Part shown: positions 24,079 to 33,700 of the stretch, in pieces | How positions within the stretch are numbered: the first letter of the stretch is position 1 | Layout of the letters: each line of letters opens with the position of its first letter | Assembly (NCBI RefSeq): GCF_002077945.1 | Contig: NZ_LVYD01000124.1 | Span: forward strand, 372,001-436,000 | From: Niastella vici | Lineage (GTDB): Bacteria > Bacteroidota > Bacteroidia > Chitinophagales > Chitinophagaceae | Reading direction: 5' to 3' | DNA length: 64,000 nucleotides | Position numbers and translations under genes: made by a program | Notes under the pieces: model-generated | What the model was told of the DNA's origin: nothing | What the model saw: the letters and a program-made list of their open reading frames with translations, nothing else | Database searches by the model: none

Positions 24079-24131
24079 ATTTTAGCCAACCGCTCTCCCC
24101 TTCAGCTCGCCTTCGTTAAAGTCAATAAAAC

Positions 24132-24159
24132 AAAAAACCCTCCCGGCGAACCGGAAGGG
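24132..24159 (-). terminator. Intrinsic terminator of the T9SS cargo gene at 24191
   Basis: On the minus strand CCCTTCCGG-TTCG-CCGGGAGGG is followed by TTTTTTG. The stem has a stable UUCG tetraloop and one mismatch, and begins 32 bases after the stop codon. Confidence 0.9.
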
Positions 24160-24190
24160 AAATGCAAACACTCAATGAAACGTACCCTGA

Positions 24191-25174
24191 TCAAAAAATT
24201 ACTTTTCTTACTTCATTCCATCCTGCATTATCATTCAATTGTACCACGTATACTCCTTTCAAATTATTTACCGGCATGGTAATACGGTAGGCAGCCTGCT
24301 GTTGGTCGCGTTGTGCTTTTACCTGTCCATTCATGCTTATTATGCGTATGGTGATGGGATTTTTTACTTCTTTATTGAACTCAATGTTCACCGTATTGTT
24401 GCTGGCATAAATGCGGGTAGCCGGTGCAGCTTCAGTTGCTTTGATGCTCTTTGTGGTTGTATATTCAAACTGACCGTTCATATCAACCTGCCTGATGCGA
24501 TAGTAAGCCACCCCCGCGGTCATATTCTTATCGGTAAAACTGTATTGTTGTACTGTGTTCGAATTTCCTGCGCCCAGTACGATGGCCATTACCGACCAAT
24601 TGCTGCCATCAAAACTCCGTTGCACTTCAAAACTGTTGTTGTTCAATTCCTGGGCAGTGCTCCAGTTCAGTATAACGTTGTTATTATTTCTTGTTATATA
24701 AAAGCTGTTAAAGACTACAGGCAAAATGCTTAAATTAAAACCATTGGGGGAAATGCCCGAAGCTTTGGATGCATAACCGAGTCCGGATTGAATGGCAGGT
24801 GCATTTTCATCATATTTAAGTACACCATCTATCGTAACCTGCTCCACATTGCGTTGAGCGCCATCAGCCTTGATGCTACCGGTTGCTGACAGTTCAATAA
24901 CCGAGGTAATGCTCAATCTCATTTTCTTTTGGATGGTCAACACGCCCATCACTTTAATATATACATTGGCCAGTGTATCGGGTTTATCGAAACTCACGCT
25001 CTTTGATTGCGGGATCACTATTGAGTCATTAGACTGCGGAATACGGTTCAGGCTCCAGTTGGAAGCCTTTGACCAGTCGCCCGATGAAGCGGTAAATGTA
25101 ATAAGGGTTCTTGACTGCGCTGCTGCAGAAAATGTGATGAAGAGGATTGCGATGAGGGTGTAGATCTGTTTCAT
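24191..25174 (-). CDS. Small T9SS-type secreted protein with sorting domain
   Basis: A 327-residue protein with signal peptide IAILFITFSAAAQS. The first mature part, FTASSGDWSKASNWSLNRIP then NDSIVIPQSKSVSFD, resembles the G8-like or beta-solenoid starts found in Bacteroidota adhesins. Residues about 155-240 are an FN3-like domain (VILNWSTAQELNNNSFEVQR, GVAYYRIRQVDMNGQFEYT). The last 70 residues (ATRIYASNNTVNIEFNK ... GVYVVQLNDNAGWNEVRKVIF in part) form a type A sorting domain of the Por_Secre_tail type. It is expected at the cell surface or in the medium. It is transcribed alone and ends at a strong terminator. Confidence 0.78.
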   Translation of the reverse strand: MKQIYTLIAILFITFSAAAQSRTLITFTASSGDWSKASNWSLNRIPQSNDSIVIPQSKSVSFDKPDTLANVYIKVMGVLTIQKKMRLSITSVIELSATGSIKADGAQRNVEQVTIDGVLKYDENAPAIQSGLGYASKASGISPNGFNLSILPVVFNSFYITRNNNNVILNWSTAQELNNNSFEVQRSFDGSNWSVMAIVLGAGNSNTVQQYSFTDKNMTAGVAYYRIRQVDMNGQFEYTTTKSIKATEAAPATRIYASNNTVNIEFNKEVKNPITIRIISMNGQVKAQRDQQQAAYRITMPVNNLKGVYVVQLNDNAGWNEVRKVIF

Positions 25175-25534
25175 AAGGTAAACTTTTTTTGTTTGCTGAA
25201 TTCATGGTAACTGTTTCCAACGGCATACCTGTTTTTGGCACGGAACGGTTTCCAGCATGCCATTTGCACAACTCACACCTATAAACCTTTCAAATACAGT
25301 CAAATAAAAAAACCTTAGTAGTTAAAATAAATTCAGCTGTGCTCAACTGGCAAGTGGGTATTCTGCGGGAAAACGTCCCAAATCAGGATTATAATCTATA
25401 ATTTGGGAACCGGGAAAGTTTGTGGGATATTCAGACAAAGGTAAACAACGGTAAGGGATAGATGATTTCTATTATTAGTGCGGGTAATCACTTATGTGCT
25501 ACTTCTTATTCCAGAAAGACGTAATATTCAAAAT
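25175..25534. other. Divergent intergenic region with a palindrome
   Basis: No gene is seen. GTCCCAAAT at 25375-25383 and ATTTGGGAAC at 25401-25410 form an interrupted palindrome upstream of the small HTH gene. It could be an operator for that HTH protein or for the divergent T9SS gene; there is no direct evidence. Confidence 0.4.
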
Positions 25535-25777
25535 ATGCCAAAACATTATTTCAACCGTTTACAAAACATCGACCGCCTTATTCGCGTGAGGGGTACCGGA
25601 ACGCCCAAACAACTGGCGCAACGGCTTCATATTTCTGAAAGTCTGTTGTATGAATACCTGTCGTTCATGAAGGAACAGGGAGCGCCGATCGCTTATTGCA
25701 AAGACCGTAGAAGTTATTACTATGAATGCCAGGGTGGATTTAACCTGCGCTTTATAAGCCAACCTGCAAAAGGTTGA
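25535..25777 (+). CDS. Small HTH-domain protein
   Basis: The likely start is the ATG at 25535, since the preceding in-frame residues are not protein-like. This gives 80 residues beginning MPKHYFNRLQNIDRLI. A winged HTH of HTH_11/DeoR type follows: GTPKQLAQRLHISESLLYEY, with LSFMKEQGAPIAYCKDRRSY as the wing and YYECQGGFNLRF as a short tail. Proteins of this size with the same YYYExxGxFxxxF tail are common single-domain regulators in Bacteroidota. It converges with the M57 protease gene over an 18-bp inverted repeat. Confidence 0.8.
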   Translation: MPKHYFNRLQNIDRLIRVRGTGTPKQLAQRLHISESLLYEYLSFMKEQGAPIAYCKDRRSYYYECQGGFNLRFISQPAKG

Positions 25778-25839
25778 CCTGTCAGGTGCACATGGGCCAA
25801 CCAGCCCCGTAAATTGCTGCGGTGCACCTTACAGGTCAA
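25774..25839. terminator. 18-bp inverted repeat between convergent genes
   Basis: TTGACCTGTCAGGTGCAC (25774-25791) and GTGCACCTTACAGGTCAA (25822-25839) pair with one mismatch over a 30-base loop. The left arm begins at the stop codon of the HTH gene and the right arm ends 16 bases before the end of the M57 gene. It lacks a T-tract, like the hairpin at 20978-21013, and also sits between convergent genes. Confidence 0.6.
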
Positions 25840-25855
25840 CGTGATCATTTACACA

Positions 25856-26605
25856 CTACAGCGGATATAAAACCGCAGCAGCCTGCTTGTCTTTCGTTGA
25901 TAACACCGTAGCCCCGCTTCCGCATTGACCGCCGTTCATGATCGATGACGCATCGGTACCCCCTACCCCTGGCACAGCAGTAGCAGAAGACTCGCCAATT
26001 GCTGCCCAGTTGGTATGCCTGAATGAAACGTTATGGCCCATTTCATGACAAATAGTACGTGCCCGTTGTGCAAAGCTATTTCCGGCAATGTAGTTTTTGT
26101 TGATCCGGATAGTACCACCGGCATTTCCGCCAGAAGGGAAAGTACCCTGTCCGCATACGCCCGTTCCCAGGTTGTAGTTTACAATCAGTACATCATAAGA
26201 GGTTCCGGTAACCACCGTCCAGTGAATACGGCAGCCAGACACGCTGTTCCATTGGCTGATGGCCGAATTAATTTCAGATTGCATCGAGGTCATGGACGCA
26301 TCTACCTTTAATCTAATGTTTGTTACTTTGGTGCTGTTAACCAGGCTGCCGGTGTAATACTGCTCGGGCTTAACCTTTTCAGCCGGCACAATCATATTCT
26401 TGGAGAATACGATATCTTCCTCTACAATGAACTCGCCAGGTTTTTCAACGATCTGGCTGGCGGGAAAGCCCAGGTCAAGGATGTACGCATATACCTTTGC
26501 AGCATTATCATCCTGTTGCGGTGTTTCGGTGGTGCCCGTTTTTTTACACGCGGCAAAGCTTATGGCCAGTACGGCCATAAGGGAGAATAAATTTTTTTTA
26601 CTCAT
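25856..26605 (-). CDS. M57-family (HEIGH-type) zinc metalloprotease lipoprotein
   Basis: A 249-residue protein with a lipoprotein signal (LMAVLAISFAAC, Cys20). The catalytic zinc site is TICHEMGHNVSFRHTNW (about 187-203), an HExxHxxxxxH motif. The surrounding pattern (AISQWNSVSGCRIHWT before it, SIMNGGQCGSGATVLSTKD after it with the Met-turn) fits the dual-action HEIGH metallopeptidase family (PF12388, M57). Such enzymes are thought to act on extracellular or surface proteins. The lipobox suggests anchoring in the outer membrane. It is transcribed alone, with a hairpin and heptad repeats upstream. Confidence 0.87.
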   Translation of the reverse strand: MSKKNLFSLMAVLAISFAACKKTGTTETPQQDDNAAKVYAYILDLGFPASQIVEKPGEFIVEEDIVFSKNMIVPAEKVKPEQYYTGSLVNSTKVTNIRLKVDASMTSMQSEINSAISQWNSVSGCRIHWTVVTGTSYDVLIVNYNLGTGVCGQGTFPSGGNAGGTIRINKNYIAGNSFAQRARTICHEMGHNVSFRHTNWAAIGESSATAVPGVGGTDASSIMNGGQCGSGATVLSTKDKQAAAVLYPL

Positions 26606-26701
26606 GTGACTTGAGTTTTAGATGATTAAATAAAATTGACTGCCGGTAAAATTAACAGCGCTGGTTCCGGTATTACTGGAGCGGGTAACCGTATATTAAT
26701 A

Positions 26702-26740
26702 CAAAGGGTGAGCTCTCTTTGAAAGAGGGCCCACCCTTTG
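26702..26740. terminator. 19-bp near-perfect hairpin downstream of the transglutaminase operon
   Basis: CAAAGGGTGAGCTCTCTTT is directly followed by GAAAGAGGGCCCACCCTTTG. The arms pair at 17 of 19 positions with almost no loop. It lies about 120 bases after the stop of the gene ending at 26862 on the minus strand, beyond the heptad repeats. No T-tract follows. Confidence 0.6.
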
Positions 26741-26742
26741 TA

Positions 26743-26868
26743 TCTTACTTCTTACTTTTTAATAATACGAAGTAGGAAGTAAGAAGTAGGAAATACAGGA
26801 TCTTCTTACCTCTTACTTCTTACTTCTTACTTCTTACTTCTTACTTCTTACTTCTTACTTCTTATTTC
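26743..26868. repeat. Heptad repeat palindrome at the end of the DUF3857 operon
   Basis: A purine arm (GAAGTAGGAAGTAAGAAGTA, around 26769-26788) is followed by nine or so copies of TTACTTC on the plus strand up to 26866. The repeat runs into the stop codon of the minus-strand gene: TTA at 26862-26864 is both part of a heptad and the complement of TAA. Confidence 0.85.
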
Positions 26869-28832
26869 GCCTCCAGCACCAGCGTTACTTTATTGAAATC
26901 CGCTGCGGCATTGATGATCTTCTTGAAGTCTTCGTACCAGGCCAATGGGTATTGGATCTTCCGGTACTGCTCTACCACATGCACTTTGATCACATTGCCT
27001 TCCTGGGTATACGTCGATTCAAAACCCATGGCGAGCTCATCATTATCTTTATACACTTTACTCATTTTAAGATCGTCGGCGTTCTTTACCTTGTATCCGT
27101 CGGGGATGGTGAATTCGATGGTGCGGTCGAGCACATGCGGATAATTTACATCCATCCCATACTGGCGGGGCTTTTCCTGGTACATCTCTACCTGGGGCCC
27201 AATGATCTCGCCGATCTTTACCAGGATCTTGTTACCGGCCTTCTCAACCAGCTCACTGGCATTTACCACCATATCGAGTATAAATGGTTTGTTATCCTGG
27301 TAGCTTTCCATTTCCTTGTTCTCGATCTTTGAGGAAACCACCTGTTCTGAACTGGTTCCAAATTTCACCAGCTCTTTCAGCAACAACCGCTGTTTTTCTT
27401 CTGAGGTGAAGTTAAAGCTGGTGCGGTAGTACACGGCCGAATAGCCCGAATACAACTGGCGGCTGTTTACAACCAGGGTATCGAGGGTTTTATTCAACCG
27501 GATCTTTGCTTCAATATTATTGCCGCTACGGGTATAGTCTTCTCCTGCTACCGGGCGAATAAACGCAACCGCTGTGGCAAAATTACCGATCACCGTGCCT
27601 TTACAATGTATGCCATTGGTGCCCACCCACGATGGATCGATGAGCGGGTAACGCATTTGCAATAAAGTTGGGGCAATATATTTATTCAGTTTTGCAAAAT
27701 AGATCAGCTGGTTATCGCAGTTGTTCCAGTTCTCAAATGATCTATCAACCGAAAAATCATCGCGCGAACCGCACATTACGAACTCATAATTTACGGCCAG
27801 CTCTTTAAAGATGGCGCCGTATAGGCGTACAATGCCGCGGTAACTGGCAATTTTATTCTTAATGATCCATTCCAGGTTTTCCGCATTATCGTCGGCAATA
27901 TCTTCGCGGGTGCTGATGTTCGTCTTCAGGTAATGTTCAACTGCTATTACAACCGCGGCTTCATTGCCGGTGTTCTTCCAGCCATTGCTGCTTATTAATC
28001 CATCAACCTTTTTCAGTTCTTTATCGGTATACGTGGCATAAATGGAATAAGCCCGTTTGGCCAGTTCATTCCAGGTAAACAGCCGGCTATCGGTCTGGTT
28101 GCTTTTGTTATATGATAATTTATATTCTACCCGTTTCAGGTTGGCAGTGAGCGTTGCGTATTTTTCATCTACAGCGCCGGGTATATTTTGCTGATGAACG
28201 GTGATGAACCGTTTGGTGCCAAGGACCGTATCAACAGGCGCGTTCACCTCATTATATCCTTTTGCTTCGAAGATCAGGCGGGCCGGCGATACCACTTCCA
28301 CCTTTTCATCCAGCACAGGAAAATGCCGTTGTATCACGTCGCGGCCAAAGAACGACACATTGGCCTTATAGGTATAATAGTATTCAATTTCACAGTCTTT
28401 CACCAACCCTTCCATGGCAAAGATCTTGTACAGCTGATCATCTTCCTGCATGTCTTTGATATTCTTTTTATCCAGGTCAATGACCTTGCCGCCGGGCAAT
28501 ATGGTACGGGCCCTGATGTCAACGATATCGGCGTTATTATTTACCGGCAGGTAGATCTTGTTGAAACTTTCAATTCCCTTGTCGTCGTTTATATGAATGC
28601 GGGTGTGAAAGGTTTTATAAGACGCCAGGTCGGTTTTTTCATCAATATATTCTATGCGCCGTTTTTCGAAAAGGATGACGGCCGATTCACTGCTGTATCT
28701 GGCATCGGGGGTTTGTATCGTTGGCTGGCCATTCCATTGCTCCTGTTCAATGGCCGGAGCCGTTTGGGCCAATACCGGTACGCTACATACCAGGAAACAG
28801 GCGGCTATTACTTGTTTATTCCAATGTAACAT
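26862..28832 (-). CDS. DUF3857 protein with a degenerate transglutaminase-like domain
   Basis: A 656-residue protein with signal peptide ending VPVLAQ. The DUF3857 domain covers about 45-230 (FHTRIHINDDKGIESFNKIY, DLDKKNIKDMQEDDQLYKIF). The transglutaminase-like core is about 270-400, but its triad appears lost. Against the paralogue at 28840, GDCKDMA corresponds to ASYRGIV (Cys to Ser), DNHMI to DNQLI (His to Gln) and LDGTD to IAPTL. The C-terminal domain (ISTREDIADDN later; EFTIPDGYKVKNADDLKMSK) matches DUF2569-like or DUF3858 beta domains. It is the last gene of a three-gene operon, seven bases after the active-site-bearing paralogue. It is probably a periplasmic scaffold or binding partner rather than an enzyme. 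Confidence 0.85.
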   Translation of the reverse strand: MLHWNKQVIAACFLVCSVPVLAQTAPAIEQEQWNGQPTIQTPDARYSSESAVILFEKRRIEYIDEKTDLASYKTFHTRIHINDDKGIESFNKIYLPVNNNADIVDIRARTILPGGKVIDLDKKNIKDMQEDDQLYKIFAMEGLVKDCEIEYYYTYKANVSFFGRDVIQRHFPVLDEKVEVVSPARLIFEAKGYNEVNAPVDTVLGTKRFITVHQQNIPGAVDEKYATLTANLKRVEYKLSYNKSNQTDSRLFTWNELAKRAYSIYATYTDKELKKVDGLISSNGWKNTGNEAAVVIAVEHYLKTNISTREDIADDNAENLEWIIKNKIASYRGIVRLYGAIFKELAVNYEFVMCGSRDDFSVDRSFENWNNCDNQLIYFAKLNKYIAPTLLQMRYPLIDPSWVGTNGIHCKGTVIGNFATAVAFIRPVAGEDYTRSGNNIEAKIRLNKTLDTLVVNSRQLYSGYSAVYYRTSFNFTSEEKQRLLLKELVKFGTSSEQVVSSKIENKEMESYQDNKPFILDMVVNASELVEKAGNKILVKIGEIIGPQVEMYQEKPRQYGMDVNYPHVLDRTIEFTIPDGYKVKNADDLKMSKVYKDNDELAMGFESTYTQEGNVIKVHVVEQYRKIQYPLAWYEDFKKIINAAADFNKVTLVLEAK

Positions 28833-28839
28833 GTAAGGT

Positions 28840-30765
28840 CTATTTTTTTGAAAGACTGATAGATTCTTTATACAGGGGAAAAAGATGTTCCAGTACTTCG
28901 TTCCAGGCTTTGAACATATCTGCTGTCAGCAACAGGTGATCGTTGTAAAACTCCTGGCTAAGGACGATCGTGTTCCCTTTTTGCTCATAGTTCATGGTAA
29001 AGCCCCACACATCGTTTTTGAACGAATTGCTTTGTGGCAAATAGCTCACTTTATAGCCATCGGGTATGGTGAGTACGGTCACGTATTTTTTTATGAACCG
29101 GAAATCGTATTCCACCGGCATTTTGCGTTTGGGATAATCGATCTCTTCGTGTTCATATAATTTCAGCAGGTTGATGTTCAGGTACCATTCGTCGCCAATG
29201 CGGCGGGCATAATCCTGCAACTCGAATTTTCCGCTTAATGCAATGTTGTTCTTATCGCTGCGGTCGCCGGTTTCATAGCTGATGAGCTGAAATTTGTTGG
29301 AACCGCGCGAGAAGCGCGCCCGCATGTATTTGTCCTTCTCCTTTCCATTGATATAATTCAGCGTGGCGTTGGTGTTCATGGCATAATAGCCGCTCAAATG
29401 AATATTTATGCTGCCGGTGATCCCTTTGTCGGTCAGCTGCAGAAAACAGGAATCAACCAGCTGGTTGGTTTCCTTGGGCGGTGAAGGCACTTTGGCAATG
29501 GTGTACCTGCCATCTTCCAGTGCTATCAGCGCTTCCTTATCCTGAATATGGCCGGAAGGAATGCCAAATACACAGGTAGGGTCGGTGCCATCGAGGAAAG
29601 TGAATTCTCCTTTCTTTAATTGAATGGCGCAGATCATATGATTGTCGACAATTGGCAGCGGTGTTTCGCGGTAAGTATATGGCAGGGAGCGGGTACCTAT
29701 CCAGGTATGATAGGCTGGTACCCCGGCCGTATTCAACATCAGGGTCAGGATGCTGGCCATATCCTTGCAATCGCCGAAACGGCGGCTGCAAACAAAGTTG
29801 GCATCACGCGGAACAAACCCTTCCATGCCGTCTTCAAATGCCACATACTTGATATTGTTCTGCACCCAGCTGTAGATGCGCCGGGCTTTTTCTTCCTGCG
29901 ACGAAACGCCGGTTGTCAGGGAGTCAACGAGCCGTTTCAGTTCAGGCCCTGCGGTTTTGTTAATATCCTTTATAAAGCTGCTGTTCAGTTTGAAAAGATC
30001 GTTTGTATCGGCCAGGTAGGATATTTCCTGCCCCTTGTCATTTTTATATTTCTCAATATAAAAGACCACATGGGGCGAATAGTAAGCTACGCCCGGTGCA
30101 TCGGCATAATCTTTTTCAGCCGGCTGATCGGTTACCCTAAAGGAATAGGTGATCTCCCCGCCCCTGCTGTCCTGCGTAAATTTGATCTTATCGGTATCCT
30201 GTCCTTTCAGGATGTATTTTACCGACATATCCTTCGGGAAAGAGATGCGCAGCTCATCATTGATCACCGGAATGCTGCGGGCAAAATAATGGGGCGAAAG
30301 CAGATAGGGCTTTTTATGGACCACCTGCATGTTCAGGTTACCGGTGGCGCCCTGGCCAATGGCCGGGAAGTCGAATAGGGTTTCCTTTACATCGTCATAA
30401 AAAACGCCCGACGAATTGCTGCTGCTGGTCTTGAAATTAGTGACCTTTATTTTTTTGTTATCGGCCGTTTGGGTATAGGCCTCGTATTCCTTCACTTCAT
30501 GAAAACTGCTATGGCCAAAACCATACTGGCTCAGGTACGCTGCGGCATTGGCGGTCAGGAACATCAGCTGTTGCGACTCTTTGCTTTCCACATACGGTTC
30601 CCCATCCTTTAATTTGATCTTATACTGGGCCGATGAATTGAGCATAACGGCTTCATCGCCGGGATACTTACGTTTCAACTCATCGACACTCTGTGCAATG
30701 GTTGCATTCGATGCGATCAATGTGGCTGCGATCAATAAGAATTTCAGGCCTGTTTCACTTCTCAT
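28840..30765 (-). CDS. DUF3857 and transglutaminase-like secreted protein
   Basis: A 641-residue protein with a signal peptide (FLLIAATLIASNATIAQ). DUF3857 spans about 50-220 (KEYEAYTQTADNKKIKVTNF). The transglutaminase core (about 280-400) has all three catalytic elements: Cys in FGDCKDMASILTLMLNTAGV, His in PIVDNHMICAI and Asp in FTFLDGTDPTCVFG. A beta-rich C-terminal domain (YDFRFIKKYVTVLTIPDGYK) follows. Such proteins are found in the periplasm of Bacteroidota and are thought to be protease- or amidase-like; the substrate is unknown. The start overlaps the stop of the TPR/MORN gene by four bases (ATGA), and the gene is followed after seven bases by its catalytically impaired paralogue. 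Confidence 0.88.
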   Translation of the reverse strand: MRSETGLKFLLIAATLIASNATIAQSVDELKRKYPGDEAVMLNSSAQYKIKLKDGEPYVESKESQQLMFLTANAAAYLSQYGFGHSSFHEVKEYEAYTQTADNKKIKVTNFKTSSSNSSGVFYDDVKETLFDFPAIGQGATGNLNMQVVHKKPYLLSPHYFARSIPVINDELRISFPKDMSVKYILKGQDTDKIKFTQDSRGGEITYSFRVTDQPAEKDYADAPGVAYYSPHVVFYIEKYKNDKGQEISYLADTNDLFKLNSSFIKDINKTAGPELKRLVDSLTTGVSSQEEKARRIYSWVQNNIKYVAFEDGMEGFVPRDANFVCSRRFGDCKDMASILTLMLNTAGVPAYHTWIGTRSLPYTYRETPLPIVDNHMICAIQLKKGEFTFLDGTDPTCVFGIPSGHIQDKEALIALEDGRYTIAKVPSPPKETNQLVDSCFLQLTDKGITGSINIHLSGYYAMNTNATLNYINGKEKDKYMRARFSRGSNKFQLISYETGDRSDKNNIALSGKFELQDYARRIGDEWYLNINLLKLYEHEEIDYPKRKMPVEYDFRFIKKYVTVLTIPDGYKVSYLPQSNSFKNDVWGFTMNYEQKGNTIVLSQEFYNDHLLLTADMFKAWNEVLEHLFPLYKESISLSKK

Positions 30766-33700
30766 TTTACACTTAATAAGTTTCCGTAATAATAGATCCT
30801 TGTTTGTTTCAATTTACCGCTCTCATCATAATAGCGGATCTCGCCATGGTCATTGCCATTATACGAACCGCCTTCTTCTATCAATACGCCTTTCTCATTG
30901 TATTCTTTATACGGCCCATGCGTATTATCGTGCAGATAACTGTATACTGAACGAAGCGTGCCATCGGCATAATATTCTTTCAACTGGCCTTCCGAGTTGC
31001 CATAGTTCTCTGTATTCTCCAGGCTCAGTTTTCCGTTCGTATGATACAGTTTATAGTTGCCATGCTGGCTCCCTTCTACATACTCTACTGCTACGGCGGC
31101 ATTTCCATTCGGGTAAAATGATCTTACGGCGCCATTCCCCTGCACCAGCGGAATTTCAGGCACTAACTGATTGTTCTTATCCAGGTAGCTATACCCTGCC
31201 AACACATCTTCATCATAACGCATCTGGTATACCAGCACGCCCTCTTCACTGTATTTTTTGTAGAGCCCATCGCGGTCGCCGTTCTTATAAGCTATTTCCG
31301 TATCGGGCTTGCCATTTTTAAAGAAGTAGGTACGTGTGCCATGCAACTTACCGCCTTTAAATTCTTCTGTGCGTGACAGCGAGCCGTCTTCGTGGTAATA
31401 TTTCCAGGTACCGGTTTTATCGCCCAGTTTGTACATCCCTTCTGCACTCAGCTTTCCGCCATAATTATAGGATCTGTAAATGCTGTCGCGCAAGCCATTT
31501 TTAAAGTATTGCAGCACCTGGGTACTTCCATCGAAATAATAATGTTTATACAAACCTTCGAGGTTGCCATTTACATAATTGCCTTCGCTGCACAATTTAC
31601 CGGTTATATACAATGAAGTGAATTTACCGGTACCGTTTTTTAGTTTCACTTTGTTCAGCACCTTGCCGGTAGTGTCATACTCAGTCATTTCAAGCAGCGT
31701 ACCCATATCGTACAGAGTTTCAGATTCCAGTTTTCCATTGGGCCAGTAAGCGGTTTTTATTCCATTCAACTCCCCATTCAAAAAATTGGTGCGGGAAACC
31801 ACCACGCCCTGTTCGTTATAAGTAAGCCATTCGCCCTGCAATTCGTCAGCTGCGTACCAGCCTTCTTCCTGTTTGGTGCCATGCAGGAACCAGGAGATAT
31901 AATAGCCGTCTTTTTTACCCGCCGAATAGGTAGAAGCGATGCTTTTTTGCCCGTTGGGAAAATAAGAAATGGAAGGGCCGGTCAACTCACTGTTTACATA
32001 GGTATTTGTTTCTTTTTCTTTTCCGGAACCGAAATAAAATACCTGCGTGCCATTCACTTCTCCTTTTATGCTGTATGGGGTGAACACTTTTTTACTGCCA
32101 TCGGCCCGGTAGGTCGTAAGGTCGAGCTTTCCTTTGGAGACCTCGGAAATACTGATCTGTTTACCGGTTTTATCAAAATATTTGGCCACCTTCGGTTTAT
32201 CATTGTCGAAGGTTACCGTAGAATATAATTTGCCATCTTTATCATAATACTGAATATCGCCGTCGGTCTTTCCTTTCTTGTTGGTATATTTTGTATTTAT
32301 CTGGCCGTTGTCGTAATAAGAAATATATTCCCCTTCCACCACGCCATTCACGTAATTCTCAACACTTTTCAGTTTGCCATTCTCATGGTATTTTTTCATT
32401 TCGCCGGTTGGCTTATCCTGGTCGTATTGGGCAGTTACCGATACCACGCCGTCGTCGTACCAGGCTTTATAGGGGCCGCTCAGTTTATCATCAACATATT
32501 TACCTTCCGACTCCAATTTGCCATTGGCATGAAAGGTTTTGAACCCGCCGTTCTGCACGCCATTGACATAATTCACTTCAGATTGCAGCAGGCCGGCTGT
32601 GGTAAAGCTTTTTCTGATGCCGTTCAACTTGCCATTCTGGTACTGCTCAATGGCCTTTACGATGCCATCCCGGTAATAGATGATATGCTCTCCATCGGCG
32701 TCCCCGTTCTTATAGGAAGCGCGCGAAGAAACAACGCCATGGTCGAAATAGTAGGTCTCTTTTCCTTCCTGTTTGCCACCGCGGTAAAACTCTTCGCCTT
32801 TCACTTGTCCGTTGAAATAATAATACTTCCAGTCGCCTTCCTTCTCCCCTTTTTCATTGTATAAACCGGTAGCCTTTTTATTCCCTGCGGCAAAATAAAA
32901 TTCCCAGGGGCCGGTTAACTTTTCGCCATTATTTGTTGTTGCGCCCTTTCCTATCAGTGATCCGTTCTCATAATGATAGTATGCACCGCTGGTAGTGCGT
33001 TTCGCCACATCCAACTCACGGGTGCTGCGTATTATTTTTAAGTATTCAACCAGGCCGGTTGTAAACGCTTCTATATCTTTTTTCCTTTTCCTGTTATATT
33101 CCTTAATGGCGGGTAAACTCACGCCTGAAAAAGCATAGTTGACCAGGTATTCGAATTGTTTCTCCTCAAACGCTTTCTTAAAAAAGGGAACATAGAACTG
33201 CATCCAGTAATCCTTATCACCGGCTTCGAAGGAGAGTTTTTCACAGATCACCTGCAACTGCCTTGAAATGGGATCATCGAGATTGATGATGGATTTATAA
33301 TTTTTATCCAGGGCTATTTTCGACAACACGATCTGTTCAATCATGCGGAAATTTTCATCCGGTTCTTCTGTTCGTTTGTTCACCAGTTCCACAATATCAT
33401 CTTTGCCTTTGGCTATATTATCAAGCAGGGAAATGCTGTTCATGGCGAACCGGCCTTCGGGTTCCATAAGAAGATTGGCCACCAGGCTTAAATAAGCCGG
33501 AACAATATTGCCCTGGTTCAATGCACAAAGACCGAGTTTATAATGCGCGCTTGCTGAAAATGGATTGATCAGCAATGTTTGTTTAAATACTTTCTCGGCT
33601 TCCTTATATTTTTTCATCCTGAGCAGCGTGGTGCCTTTGCTCACGTATAACATGGTATATGCCGGATAAACAGCTATTGCCGAATCAAAGATCTTCAATG

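Noticed and set aside
26862-30765. Duplicate genes as an assembly artefact
   Set aside because: The two DUF3857 proteins differ throughout and have different C-termini, so they are true paralogues.
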